Part shown: positions 33,111 through 45,650 of the stretch, piece after piece
Layout of the letters: each line of letters starts with the position of its first letter
Numbering within the stretch: the stretch's first letter is position 1
Assembly (NCBI GenBank): GCA_963920705.1
Contig: OY987225.1
Coordinates: forward strand, 10,388,158-10,452,157
Source of the DNA: Odiellus spinosus
Lineage: Eukaryota > Arthropoda > Arachnida > Opiliones > Phalangiidae
DNA length: 64,000 nt
Direction: 5' to 3'
Program-made: the position numbers and the translations under genes
The notes under the pieces: generated by a model
Told to the model about the DNA's origin: nothing
Seen by the model: only the letters and a program-made list of their open reading frames with translations
Database searches by the model: none

Positions 33111-36100
33111 CTTTTCGAATCGTGCTTTTTGAGTCGTGCTTTTCGAATCGTGCTTTTCGAATCGTGCTTTTCGAATCGTGCTTTTCGAATCGTGCTTTTC
33201 GAATCGTGCTTTTCGAATCGTTCTTTTCGAATCGGGTTTTTCGAATCGTGTTTTTCGAATCGTGTTTTTCGAATCGTGTTTTTCGAATCGTGTTTTTCGA
33301 ATCGTTTTTTTTGAATCGTGTTTTTCGAATCGTGTTTTTCGAATCGTGTTTTTCGAATCGTGTTTTTCGAATCGAGTTTTTCGAATCGTGTTTTTCGAAT
33401 CGTGTTTTACGAATCGTGTTTTTCGAATCGTGTTTTTCGAATCGTGTTTTTCGGATCGTGTTTTTCGAATCGTGTTTTTCGAATCGTGTTTTTCGGATCG
33501 TGTTTTTCGAATCGTGTTTTTCGAATCGTGTTTTTCGAATCGTGTTTTTCGAATCGTGTTTTTCGAATCGTGCTTTTCGAGTCGTGCTTTTCGAATCGTG
33601 CTTTTTGAGTCGTGCTTTTCGAATCGTGCTTTTCGAATCGTGCTTTTCGAATCGTGCTTTTCGAATCGTGCTTTTCGAATCGTGCTTTTCGAATCGTTCT
33701 TTTCGAATCGTGTTTTTCGAATCGTGTTTTTCGAATCGTGTTTTTCGAATCGTGTTTTTCGAATCGTGTTTTTCGAATCGTTTTTTTCGAATCGTGTTTT
33801 TCGAATCGTGTTTTTCGAATCGTGTTTTTCGAATCGTGTTTTTCGAATCGTTTTTTTCGAATCGTTTTTTTCGAATCGTGTTTTTCGAATCGTGTTTTTC
33901 GAATCGTGTTTTTCGAATCGTGTTTTTCGAATCGAGTTTTTCGAATCGTGTTTTTCGAATCGTGTTTTACGAATCGTGTTTTTCGAATCGTGTTTTTCGA
34001 ATCGTGTTTTTCGGATCGTGTTTTTCGAATCGTGTTTTTCGAATCGTGTTTTTCGAATCGTGTTTTTCGAATCGTGTTTTTCGGATCGTGTTTTTCGAAT
34101 CGTGTTTTTCGGATCGTGTTTTTCGAATCGTGTTTTTCGAATCGTGTTTTTCGAATCGTGTTTTTCGAATCGTGTTTTTCGAATCGTGCTTTTCGAGTCG
34201 TGCTTTTCGAATCGTGCTTTTTGAGTCGTGCTTTTCGAATCGTGCTTTTCGAATCGTGCTTTTCGAATCGTGCTTTTCGAATCGTGCTTTTCGAATCGTG
34301 CTTTTCGAATCGTTCTTTTCGAATCGTGTTTTTCGAATCGTGTTTTTCGAATCGTGTTTTTCGAATCGTGTTTTTCGAATCGTGTTTTTCGAATCGTTTT
34401 TTTCGAATCGTGTTTTTCGAATCGTGTTTTTCGAATCGTGTTTTTCGAATCGTGTTTTTCGAATCGAGTTTTTCGAATCGTGTTTTACGAATCGTGTTTT
34501 TCGAATCGTGTTTTTCGAATCGTGTTTTTCGGATCGTGTTTTTCGGATCGTGTTTTTCGAATCGTGTTTTTCGAATCGTGTTTTTCGAATCGTGTTTTTC
34601 GAATCGTGTTTTTCGAATCGTGTTTTTCGAATCGTGTTTTTCGAATCGTGTTTTTCGAATCGTTTTTTTCGAATCGTGTTTTTCGAATCGTGTTTTTCGA
34701 ATCGTGTTTTTCGAATCGTGTTTTTCGAATCGAGTTTTTCGAATCGTGTTTTACGAATCGTGTTTTTCGAATCGTGTTTTTCGAATCGTGTTTTTCGAAT
34801 TGTGTTTTTCGGATCGTGTTTTTCGAATCGTGTTTTTCGAATCGTGTTTTTCGAATCGTGTTTTTCGAATCGTGTTTTTCGAATCGTGCTTTTCGAGTCG
34901 TGCTTTTCGAATCGTGCTTTTTGAGTCGTGCTTTTCGAATCGTGCTTTTCGAATCGTGCTTTTCGAATCGTGCTTTTCGAATCGTGCTTTTCGAATCGTT
35001 CTTTTCGAATCGGGTTTTTCGAATCGTGTTTTTCGAATCGTGTTTTTCGAATCGTGTTTTTCGAATCGTGTTTTTCGAATCGTTTTTTTCGAATCGTGTT
35101 TTTCGAATCGTGTTTTTCGAATCGTGTTTTTCGAATCGTGTTTTTCGAATCGAGTTTTTCGAATCGTGTTTTTCGAATCGTGTTTTACGAATCGTGTTTT
35201 TCGAATCGTGTTTTTCGAATCGTGTTTTTCGGATCGTGTTTTTCGAATCGTGTTTTTCGAATCGTGTTTTTCGAATCGTGTTTTTCGAATCGTGTTTTTC
35301 GGATCGTGTTTTTCGAATCGTGTTTTTCGAATCGTGTTTTTCGAATCGTGCTTTTCGAGTCGTGCTTTTCGAATCGTGCTTTTTGAGTCGTGCTTTTCGA
35401 ATCGTGCTTTTCGAATCGTGCTTTTCGAATCGTGCTTTTCGAATCGTGCTTTTCGAATCGTGCTTTTCGAATCGTTCTTTTCGAATCGTGTTTTTCGAAT
35501 CGTGTTTTTCGAATCGTGTTTTTCGAATCGTGTTTTTCGAATCGTGTTTTTCGAATCGTTTTTTTCGAATCGTGTTTTTCGAATCGTGTTTTTCGAATCG
35601 TGTTTTTCGAATCGTGTTTTTCGAATCGTTTTTTTCGAATCGTGTTTTTCGAATCGTGTTTTTCGAATCGTGTTTTTCGAATCGTGTTTTTCGAATCGAG
35701 TTTTTCGAATCGTGTTTTTCGAATCGTGTTTTACGAATCGTGTTTTTCGAATCGTGTTTTTCGAATCGTGTTTTTCGGATCGTGTTTTTCGAATCGTGTT
35801 TTTCGAATCGTGTTTTTCGAATCGTGTTTTTCGAATCGTGTTTTTCGGATCGTGTTTTTCGAATCGTGTTTTTCGGATCGTGTTTTTCGAATCGTGTTTT
35901 TCGAATCGTGTTTTTCGAATCGTGTTTTTCGAATCGTGTTTTTCGAATCGTGCTTTTCGAGTCGTGCTTTTCGAATCGTGCTTTTTGAGTCGTGCTTTTC
36001 GAATCGTGCTTTTCGAATCGTGCTTTTCGAATCGTGCTTTTCGAATCGTGCTTTTCGAATCGTGCTTTTCGAATCGTTCTTTTCGAATCGTGTTTTTCGA

Positions 36101-38000
36101 ATCGTGTTTTTCGAATCGTGTTTTTCGAATCGTGTTTTTCGAATCGTGTTTTTCGAATCGTTTTTTTCGAATCGTGTTTTTCGAATCGTGTTTTTCGAAT
36201 CGTGTTTTTCGAATCGTGTTTTTCGAATCGAGTTTTTCGAATCGTGTTTTACGAATCGTGTTTTTCGAATCGTGTTTTTCGAATCGTGTTTTTCGGATCG
36301 TGTTTTTCGGATCGTGTTTTTCGAATCGTGTTTTTCGAATCGTGTTTTTCGAATCGTGTTTTTCGAATCGTGTTTTTCGAATCGTGCTTTTCGAATCGTG
36401 TTTTTCGAATCGTGTTTTTCGAAACGTGTTTTTCGAATCGTGCTTTTCGAATCGTGCTTTTCGAATCGTGCTTTTCGAATCGTGTTTTTCGAATCGTGTT
36501 TTTCGAATCGTGTTTTTCGAATCGTGCTTTTCGAATCGTGCTTTTCGAGTCGTGCTTTTCGAATCGTGCTTTTCGAGTCGTGCTTTTCGAATCGTGCTTT
36601 TCGAATCGTGCTTTTCGAATCGTGCTTTTCGAATCGTGCTTTTCGAATCGTGCTTTTCGAATCGTTCTTTTCGAATCGTGCTTTTCGAATCGTTCTTTTC
36701 GAATCGTGCTTTTCGAATCGTGTTTTTCGAATCGTGTTTTTCGAATCGTGTTTTTCGAATCGTGTTTTTCGAATCGTGTTTTTCGAATCGTGTCGAGTTT
36801 CCGAATCGTGTTTTTCGAATCTTGTTTTTCGAATCGTGTTTTTCGAATCGTGTTTTTCGAATCGTGTTTTTCGAATCGTGTTTTTCCAATCGTGTTTTTC
36901 GAATCTTGTTTTTCGAATCGTGTTTTTCGAATCGTGTTTTTCGAATCGTGTTTTTCGAATCGTGTTTTTCCAATCGTGTTTTTCGAATCTTGTTTTTCGA
37001 ATCGTTTTTTTCGAATCGTGTTTTTCGAATCGTGTTTTTCGAATCGTGTTTTTCGAATCGTGTTTTTCGAATCGAGTTTTTCGAATCGTGTTTTTCGAAT
37101 CGTGTTTTACGAATCGTGTTTTTCGAATCGTGTTTTTCGAATCGTGTTTTTCGGATCGTGTTTTTCGAATCGTGTTTTTCGAATCGTGTTTTTCGAATCG
37201 TGTTTTTCGAATCGTGTTTTTCGGATCGTGTTTTTCGAATCGTGTTTTTCGAATCGTGTTTTTCGAATCGTGTTTTTCGAATCGTGTTTTTCGAATCGTG
37301 CTTTTCGAGTCGTGCTTTTCGAATCGTGCTTTTTGAGTCGTGCTTTTCGAATCGTGCTTTTCGAATCGTGCTTTTCGAATCGTGCTTTTCGAATCGTGCT
37401 TTTCGAATCGTGCTTTTCGAATCGTTCTTTTCGAATCGTGTTTTTCGAATCGTGTTTTTCGAATCGTGTTTTTCGAATCGTGTTTTTCGAATCGTGTTTT
37501 TCGAATCGTTTTTTTCGAATCGTGTTTTTCGAATCGTGTTTTTCGAATCGTGTTTTTCGAATCGTTTTTTTCGAATCGTGTTTTTCGAATCGTGTTTTTC
37601 GAATCGTGTTTTTCGAATCGTGTTTTTCGAATCGAGTTTTTCGAATCGTGTTTTTCGAATCGTGTTTTACGAATCGTGTTTTTCGAATCGTGTTTTTCGA
37701 ATCGTGTTTTTCGGATCGTGTTTTTCGAATCGTGTTTTTCGAATCGTGTTTTTCGAATCGTGTTTTTCGAATCGTGTTTTTCGGATCGTGTTTTTCGAAT
37801 CGTGTTTTTCGGATCGTGTTTTTCGAATCGTGTTTTTCGAATCGTGTTTTTCGAATCGTGTTTTTCGAATCGTGTTTTTCGAATCGTGCTTTTCGAGTCG
37901 TGCTTTTCGAATCGTGCTTTTTGAGTCGTGCTTTTCGAATCGTGCTTTTCGAATCGTGCTTTTCGAATCGTGCTTTTCGAATCGTGCTTTTCGAATCGTG
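33110..38000 (+). repeat. Satellite domain marked by GTGCTTTTTGAGTCG, spaced in whole monomers
   Basis: The CpG-lost monomer with TTGAGTCG begins at 33129, 33605, 34221, 34921, 35383, 35985, 37333 and 37921. Spacings are 476, 616, 700, 462, 602, 1348 and 588. All are multiples of 14 except 1348 = 95 x 14 + 18, and that interval holds exactly one 18-mer (near 36792). Each marker is followed by 5-6 C-type monomers, a GTTCTTTTC monomer, canonical monomers, a GTTTTTTTC variant, GAGTTTTTC, GTTTTACG and CGGATCG in nearly constant order. This is a HOR with variable monomer number. Confidence 0.85.
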
Positions 38001-39930
38001 CTTTTCGAATCGTTATTTTCGAATCGTGTTTTTCGAATCGTGTTTTTCGAATCGTGTTTTTCGAATCGTGTTTTTCGAATCGTGTTTTTCGAATCGTTTT
38101 TTTCGAATCGTGTTTTTCGAATCGTGTTTTTCGAATCGTGTTTTTCGAATCGTGTTTTTCGAATCGAGTTTTTCGAATCGTGTTTTACGAATCGTGTTTT
38201 TCGAATCGTGTTTTTCGAATCGTGTTTTTCGGATCGTGTTTTTCGAATCGTGTTTTTCGAATCGTGTTTTTCGAATCGTGTTTTTCGAATCGTGTTTTTC
38301 GAATCGTGTTTTTCGAATCGTGCTTTTCGAATCGTGTTTTTCGAATCGTGTTTTTCGAAACGTGTTTTTCGAATCGTGCTTTTCGAATCGTGCTTTTCGA
38401 ATCGTGCTTTTCGAATCGTGTTTTTCGAATCGTGTTTTTCGAATCGTGTTTTTCGAATCGTGCTTTTCGAATCGTGCTTTTCGAGTCGTGCTTTTCGAAT
38501 CGTGCTTTTCGAGTCGTGCTTTTCGAATCGTGCTTTTCGAATCGTGCTTTTCGAATCGTGCTTTTCGAATCGTGCTTTTCGAATCGTGCTTTTCGAATCG
38601 TTCTTTTCGAATCGTGCTTTTCGAATCGTTCTTTTCGAATCGTGCTTTTCGAATCGTGTTTTTCGAATCGTGTTTTTCGAATCGTGTTTTTCGAATCGTG
38701 TTTTTCGAATCGTGTTTTTCGAATCGTGTCGAGTTTCCGAATCGTGTTTTTCGAATCTTGTTTTTCGAATCGTGTTTTTCGAATCGTGTTTTTCGAATCG
38801 TGTTTTTCGAATCGTGTTTTTCCAATCGTGTTTTTCGAATCTTGTTTTTCGAATCGTGTTTTTCGAATCGTGTTTTTCGAATCGTGTTTTTCGAATCTTG
38901 TTTTTCGAATCGTGTTTTTCGAATCGTGTTTTTCGAATCGTGTTTTTCGAATCTTGTTTTACGAATCGTGTTTTTCGAATCGTGTTTTTCGAATCGTGTT
39001 TTTCGAATCGTGTTTTTCGAATCGTGTTTTTCGAATCGTGTTTTTCGAATCGTGTTTTTCGAATCGTGTTTTACGAATCGTGTTTTTCGAATCGTGTTTT
39101 TCGAATCGTGCTTTTCGAATCGTGCTTTTCGAGTCGTGCTTTTCGAATCGTGCTTTTCGAGTCGTGCTTTTCGAATCGTGCTTTTCGAATCGTGCTTTTC
39201 GAATCGTGCTTTTCGAATCGTGCTTTTCGAATCGTGCTTTTCGAATCGTGCTTTTCGAATCGTTCTTTTCGAATCGTGCTTTTCGAATCGTTCTTTTCGA
39301 ATCGTGCTTTTCGAATCGTGTTTTTCGAATCGTGTTTTTCGAATCGTGTTTTTCGAATCGTGTTTTTCGAATCGTGTTTTTCGAATCGTGTTTTTCGAAT
39401 CGTGTCGAGTTTCCGAATCGTGTTTTTCGAATCTTGTTTTTCGAATCGTGTTTTTCGAATCGTGTTTTTCGAATCGTGTTTTTCGAATCGTGTTTTTCCA
39501 ATCGTGTTTTTCGAATCTTGTTTTTCGAATCGTGTTTTTCGAATCGTGTTTTTCGAATCGTGTTTTTCGAATCTTGTTTTACGAATCGTGTTTTTCGAAT
39601 CGTGTTTTTCGAATCGTGTTTTTCGAATCGTGTTTTTCGAATCGTGTTTTTCGAATCGTGTTTTTCGAATCGTATTTTTCGAATCATGATTTTCGAATCG
39701 TGTTTTTCGAATCGTGTTTTTCGAATCGTGTTTTTCGAATCGTGTTTTTCGAATCGTGTTTTTCAAATCGTGTTTTTCGAATCGTGTTTTTCGAATCGTG
39801 TTTTTCGAATCGTGTTTTTCGAATCGTGTTTTTCGAATCGTGTTTTTCGAATCGTGTTTTTCGAATCGTGTTTTTCGAATCGTGTCTAATTTTCGAATCG
39901 TGTTTTTCGAATCGTGTTTTTCGAATCGTG
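36700..39930 (+). repeat. Satellite modules with GTGTCGAGTTTCCGAATC, CCAATC and AATCTTG markers
   Basis: The 18-mer GTGTCGAGTTTCCGAATC occurs near 36792, 38729 and 39404, each followed by AATCTTG monomers, GTGTTTTTCCAATC and, in most copies, AATCTTGTTTTACG. The same module returns at 44.15 and 44.83 kb and, earlier, at 32.10 kb. It is preceded by long runs of C-type monomers with interspersed GTTCTTTTC. Confidence 0.75.
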
Positions 39931-42900
39931 TTTGTTTTTCGAATCGTGTTTTTCGAATCGTGTTTTTCGAATCGTGTTTGTTTTTCGAATCGTGTTTTTC
40001 GAATCGTGTTTTTCGAATCGTGTTTTTCGAATCGTGTTTTTCGAATCGTGTTTTTCGAATCGTGTTTGTTTTTCGAATCGTGTTTTTCGAATCGTGCTTT
40101 TCGAATCGTGTTTTTCGAATCGTGTTTGTTTTTCGAATCGTGTTTTTCGAATCGTGTTTTTCGAATCGTGTTTTTCGAATCGTGTTTGTTTTTCGAATCG
40201 TGTTTGTTTTTCGAATCGTGTTTTTCGAATCGTGTTTGTTTTTCGAATCGTGTTTGTTTTTCGAATCGTGTTTTTCGAATCTTGTTTTTCGAATCGTGTT
40301 TTTCGAATCGTGTTTTTCGAATCGTGTTTTTCGAATCTTGTTTTACGAATCGTGTTTTTCGAATCGTGTTTTTCGAATCGTGTTTTTCGAATCGTGTTTT
40401 TCGAATCGTGTTTTTCGAATCGTATTTTTCGAATCGTGTTTTTCGAATCGTGTTTTTCGAATCGTGTTTTTCGAATCGTGTTTTTCGAATCGTGTTTTTC
40501 GAATCGTGTTTTTCGAATCGTGTTTTTCGAATCGTGTTTTTCGAATCGTGTTTTTCGAATCGTGTTTTTCGAATCGTGTTTTTCGAATCGTATTTTTCGA
40601 ATCGTGTTTTTCGAATCGTGTTTTTCGAATCGTGTTTTTCGAATCGTGTTTTTCGAATCGTGTTTTTCGAAACGTGTTTTTCGAATCGTGTTTTTCGAAT
40701 CGTGTTTTTCGAATCGTGTTTTTCGAATCGTGTTTTTCGAATCGTGTCGAATTTTCGAATCGTGTTTTTCGAATCGTGTTTTTCGAATCGTGTCGAATTT
40801 TCGAATCGTGTTTTTCGAATCGTGTTTTTCGAATCGTGTTTTTCGAATCGTGCTTTTCGAATCGTCCTTTTCGAATCGTGTTTTTCGAATCGTGTTTTTC
40901 GAATCGTGTTTTTCGAATCGTGTTTTTCGAATCGTGTTTTTCGAATCGTGTCGAATTTTCGAATCGTGTCGAATTTTCGAATCGTGTTTTTCGAAACGTG
41001 TCGAATTTTCGAATCGTGTTTTTCGAATCGTGTCGAATTTTCGAATCGTGTTTTTCGAATCGTGTTTTTCGAATCGTGTTTTTCGAATCGTGTCGAATTT
41101 TCGAATCGTGTTTTTCGAATCGTGTTTGTTTTTCGAATCGTGTTTTTCGAATCGTGTTTTTCGAATCGTGTTTTTCGAATCGTGTTTTTCGAATCGTGTT
41201 TTTCGAATCGTGTTTGTTTTTCGAATCGTGTTTTTCGAATCGTGTTTGTCGAATCGTGTTTTTGAATCGTGTTTTTCGAATCGTGTTTTTCGAATCGTGT
41301 TTTTCGAATCGTGTTTGTTTTTCGAATCGTGTTTTTCGAATCGTGTTTTTCGAATCGTGTTTTTCGAATCGTGTTTGTTTTTCGAATCGTGTTTTTCGAA
41401 TCGTGTTTTTCGAATCGTGTTTTTCGAATCGTGTTTGTTTTTCGAATCGTGTTTGTTTTTCGAATCGTGTTTTTCGAATCGTGTTTTTCGAATCGTGTTT
41501 GTTTTTCGAATCGTGTTTGTTTTTCGAATCGTGTTTTTCGAATCGTGTTTTTCGAATCGTGTTTTTCGAATCGTGTTTTTCGAATCGTGTTTTTCGAATC
41601 GTGTTTTTCGAATCGTGTTTTTCGAATCGTGTCGAATTTTCGAATCGTGTTTTTCGAATCGTGTTTTTCGAATCGTGTTTTTCGAATCGTGCTTTTCGAA
41701 TCGTCCTTTTCGAATCGTGTTTTTCGAATCGTGTTTTTCGAATCGTGTTTTTCGAATCGTGTTTTTCGAATCGTGTTTTTCGAATCGTGTTTTTCGAATC
41801 GTGTCGAATTTTCGAATCGTGTTTTTCGAATCGTGTTTTTCGAATCGTGTCGAATTTTCGAATCGTGTTTTTCGAATCGTGTTTTTCGAATCGTGTTTTT
41901 CGAATCGTGTTTTTCGAATCGTGTCGAATTTTCGAATCGTGTTTTTCGAATCGTGTTTTTCGAATCGTGTTTGTTTTTCGAATCGTGTTTTTCGAATCGT
42001 GTTTTTCGAATCGTGTTTTTCGAATCGTGTTTGTTTTCCGAATCGTGTTTTTCGAATCGTGTTTGTCGAATCGTGTTTTTCGAATCGTGTTTTTCGAATC
42101 GTGTTTTTCGAATCGTGTTTTTCGAATCGTGTTTTTCGAATCGTGTTTGTTTTTCGAATCGTGTTTTTCGAATCGTGTTTTTCGAATCGTGTTTTTCGAA
42201 TCGTGTTTGTTTTTCGAATCGTGTTTTTCGAATCGTGTTTTTCGAATCGTGTTTTTCGAATCGTGTTTGTTTTTCGAATCGTGTTTGTTTTTCGAATCGT
42301 GTTTTTCGAATCGTGTTTTTCGAATCGTGTTTGTTTTTCGAATCGTGTTTGTTTTTCGAATCGTGTTTTTCGAATCTTGTTTTTCGAATCGTGTTTTTCG
42401 AATCGTATTTTTCGAATCGTGTTTTTCGAATCGTGTTTTTCGAATCGTGTTTTTCGAATCGTGTTTTTCGAATCGTGTTTTTCGAATCGTGTTTTTCGAA
42501 TCGTGTTTTTCGAATCGTGTTTTTCGAATCGTGTTTTTCGAATCGTGTTTTTCGAATCGTGTTTTTCGAATCGTGTTTTTCGAATCGTGTTTTTCGAATC
42601 GTGTTTTTCGAATCGTGTTTTTCGAATCGTGTTTTTCGAATCGTGTTTTTCGAATCGTGTTTTTCGAATCGTGTTTTTCGAATCGTGTTTTTCGAATCGT
42701 GTTTTTCGAAAGGTGTTTTTCGAATCGTGTTTTTCGAATCGTGTTTTTCGAATCGTGTTTTTCGAATCGTGTTTTTCGAATCGTGTTTTTCGAATCGTGT
42801 TTTTCGAATCCTGTTCTTCGAATCCTGTTTTTCGAATCCTGTTTTTCGAGTCGTGTTTTTCGAATCGTGTTTTTCGAATCGTGTTTTTCGAATCGTGTTT

Positions 42901-43120
42901 TTCGAATCGTGTTTTTCGAATCGTGTTTGTTTTTCGAATCGTGTTTTTCGAATCGTGTTTTTCGAATCGTGTTTTTCGAAACGTGTTTGTTTTTCGAATC
43001 GTGTTTGTTTTTCGAATCGTGTTTTTCGAATCGTGTTTTTCGAATCGTGTTTGTTTTTCGAATCGTGTTTGTTTTTCGAATCGTGTTTTTCGAATCTTGT
43101 TTTTCGAATCGTGTTTTTCG
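39930..43120 (+). repeat. Satellite domain with the 18 bp GTGTTTGTTTTTCGAATC monomer, copy 1
   Basis: From 39931 a second type of 18-mer, with GTTT duplicated, appears in clusters (about 39931-40260, 41125-41530, 41968-42360, 42927-43080), often every four or five monomers and then twice in close succession. GTGTTTGTCGAATC (14 bp) and the 13 bp GTGTTTTTGAATC also occur near 41250. This form is absent left of 39.9 kb. Confidence 0.9.
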
Positions 43121-45650
43121 AATCGTGTTTTTCGAATCGTGTTTTTCGAATCTTGTTTTACGAATCGTGTTTTTCGAATCGTGTTTTTCGAATCGTGTTT
43201 TTCGAATCGTGTTTTTCGAATCGTGTTTTTCGAATCGTGTTTTTCGAATCGTATTTTTCGAATCGTGTTTTTCGAATCGTGTTTTTCGAATCGTGTTTTT
43301 CGAATCGTGTTTTTCGAATCGTGTTTTTCGAATCGTGTTTTTCGAATCGTGTTTTTCGAATCGTGTTTTTCGAATCGTGTTTTTCGAATCGTGTTTTTCG
43401 AATCGTGTTTTTCGAATCGTGTTTTTCGAATCGTGTTTTTCGAATCGTGTCGAATTTTCGAATCGTGTTTTTCGAAACGTGTTTTTCGAATCGTGTCGAA
43501 TTTTCGAATCGTGTTTTTCGAATCGTGTTTTTCGAATCGTGTTTTTCGAATCGTGCTTTTCGAATCGTGCTTTTCGAATCGTGTTTTTCGAATCGTGTTT
43601 TTCGAATCGTGTTTTTCGAATCGTGTTTTTCGAATCGTGTCGAATTTTCGAATCGTGTTTTTCGAATCGTGTCGAATTTTCGAATCGTGTTTTTCGAATC
43701 GTGTTTTTCGAATCGTGTCGAATTTTCGAATCGTGTTTTTCGAATCGTGTTTTTCGAATCGTGTTTTTCGAATCGTGTCGAATTTTCGAATCGTGTTTTT
43801 CGAATCGTGTTTGTTTTTCGAATCGTGTTTTTCGAATCGTGTTTTTCGAATCGTGTCGAATTTTCGAATCGTGTTTTTCGAATCGTGTTTTTCGAGTCGT
43901 GCTTTTCGAATCGTGCTTTTCGAATCGTGCTTTTCGAATCGTGGTTTTCGAGTCGTGCTTTTCGAATCGTGTTTTTCAAATCGTGTTTGTCGAATCGTGT
44001 CGAATTTTCGAATCGTGTTTTTCGAATCGTGTTTTTCGGATCGTGTTTTTCGAATCGTGTTTTACGAATCGTGTTTTTCGAATCGTGTTTTTCGAATCGT
44101 GTTTTTCGAATCGTGTTTTTCGAATCGTGTTTTTCGAATCGTGTCGAGTTTCCGAATCGTGTTTTTCGAATCTTGTTTTTCGAATCGTGTTTTTCGAATC
44201 GTGTTTTTCGAATCGTGTTTTTCGAATCGTGTTTTTCCAATCGTGTTTTTCGAATCTTGTTTTTCGAATCGTGTTTTTCGAATCGTGTTTTTCGAATCGT
44301 GTTTTTCGAATCGTGTTTTTCCAATCGTGTTTTTCGAATCTTGTTTTTCGAATCGTGTTTTTCGAATCGTGTTTTTCGAATCGTGTTTTTCGAATCTTGT
44401 TTTACGAATCGTGTTTTTCGAATCGTGTTTTTCGAATCGTGTTTTTCGAATCGTGTTTTTCGAATCGTGTTTTTCGAATCGTGTTTTTCGAATCGTGTTT
44501 TTCGAATCGTGTTTTTCGAATCGTGTTTTACGAATCGTGTTTTTCGAATCGTGTTTTTCGAATCGTGCTTTTCGAATCGTGCTTTTCGAGTCGTGCTTTT
44601 CGAATCGTGCTTTTCGAGTCGTGCTTTTCGAATCGTGCTTTTCGAATCGTGCTTTTCGAATCGTGCTTTTCGAATCGTGCTTTTCGAATCGTGCTTTTCG
44701 AATCGTTCTTTTCGAATCGTGCTTTTCGAATCGTTCTTTTCGAATCGTGCTTTTCGAATCGTGTTTTTCGAATCGTGTTTTTCGAATCGTGTTTTTCGAA
44801 TCGTGTTTTTCGAATCGTGTTTTTCGAATCGTGTCGAGTTTCCGAATCGTGTTTTTCGAATCTTGTTTTTCGAATCGTGTTTTTCGAATCGTGTTTTTCG
44901 AATCGTGTTTTTCGAATCGTGTTTTTCCAATCGTGTTTTTCGAATCTTGTTTTTCGAATCGTGTTTTTCGAATCGTGTTTTTCGAATCGTGTTTTTCGAA
45001 TCTTGTTTTACGAATCGTGTTTTTCGAATCGTGTTTTTCGAATCGTGTTTTTCGAATCGTGTTTTTCGAATCGTGTTTTTCGAATCGTGTTTTTCGAATC
45101 GTATTTTTCGAATCATGATTTTCGAATCGTGTTTTTCGAATCGTGTTTTTCGAATCTTGTTTTTCGAATCGTGTTTTTCGAATCGTGTTTTTCGAATCGT
45201 GTTTTTCGAATCGTGTTTTTCCAATCGTGTTTTTCGAATCTTGTTTTTCGAATCGTGTTTTTCGAATCGTGTTTTTCGAATCGTGTTTTTCGAATCTTGT
45301 TTTACGAATCGTGTTTTTCGAATCGTGTTTTTCGAATCGTGTTTTTCGAATCGTGTTTTTCGAATCGTGTTTTTCGAATCGTGTTTTTCGAATCGTATTT
45401 TTCGAATCATGATTTTCGAATCGTGTTTTTCGAATCGTGTTTTTCGAATCGTGTTTTTCGAATCGTGTTTTTCGAATCGTGTTTTTCAAATCGTGTTTTT
45501 CGAATCGTGTTTTTCGAATCGTGTTTTTCGAATCGTGTTTTTCGAATCGTGTTTTTCGAATCGTGTTTTTCGAATCGTGTTTTTCGAATCGTGTTTTTCG
45601 AATCGTGTCGAATTTTCGAATCGTGTTTTTCGAATCGTGTTTTTCGAATC
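43120..45650 (+). repeat. Satellite domain between the two GTTTG-rich blocks, with a 294 bp tandem duplication
   Basis: It holds several GTGTCGAATTTTCGAATC 18-mers (43.45-44.0 kb), two GTGTCGAGTTTCCGAATC modules (about 44.15 and 44.83 kb) and the marker CATGATTTTCG at 45114 and 45408. Those two lie 294 bp (21 monomers) apart, whereas the parallel block near 39685 has only one. GTGTTTTTCAAATC followed by GTGTTTGTCGAATC at about 43972-43996 is a module found again near 58.06 and 59.68 kb. Confidence 0.75.
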
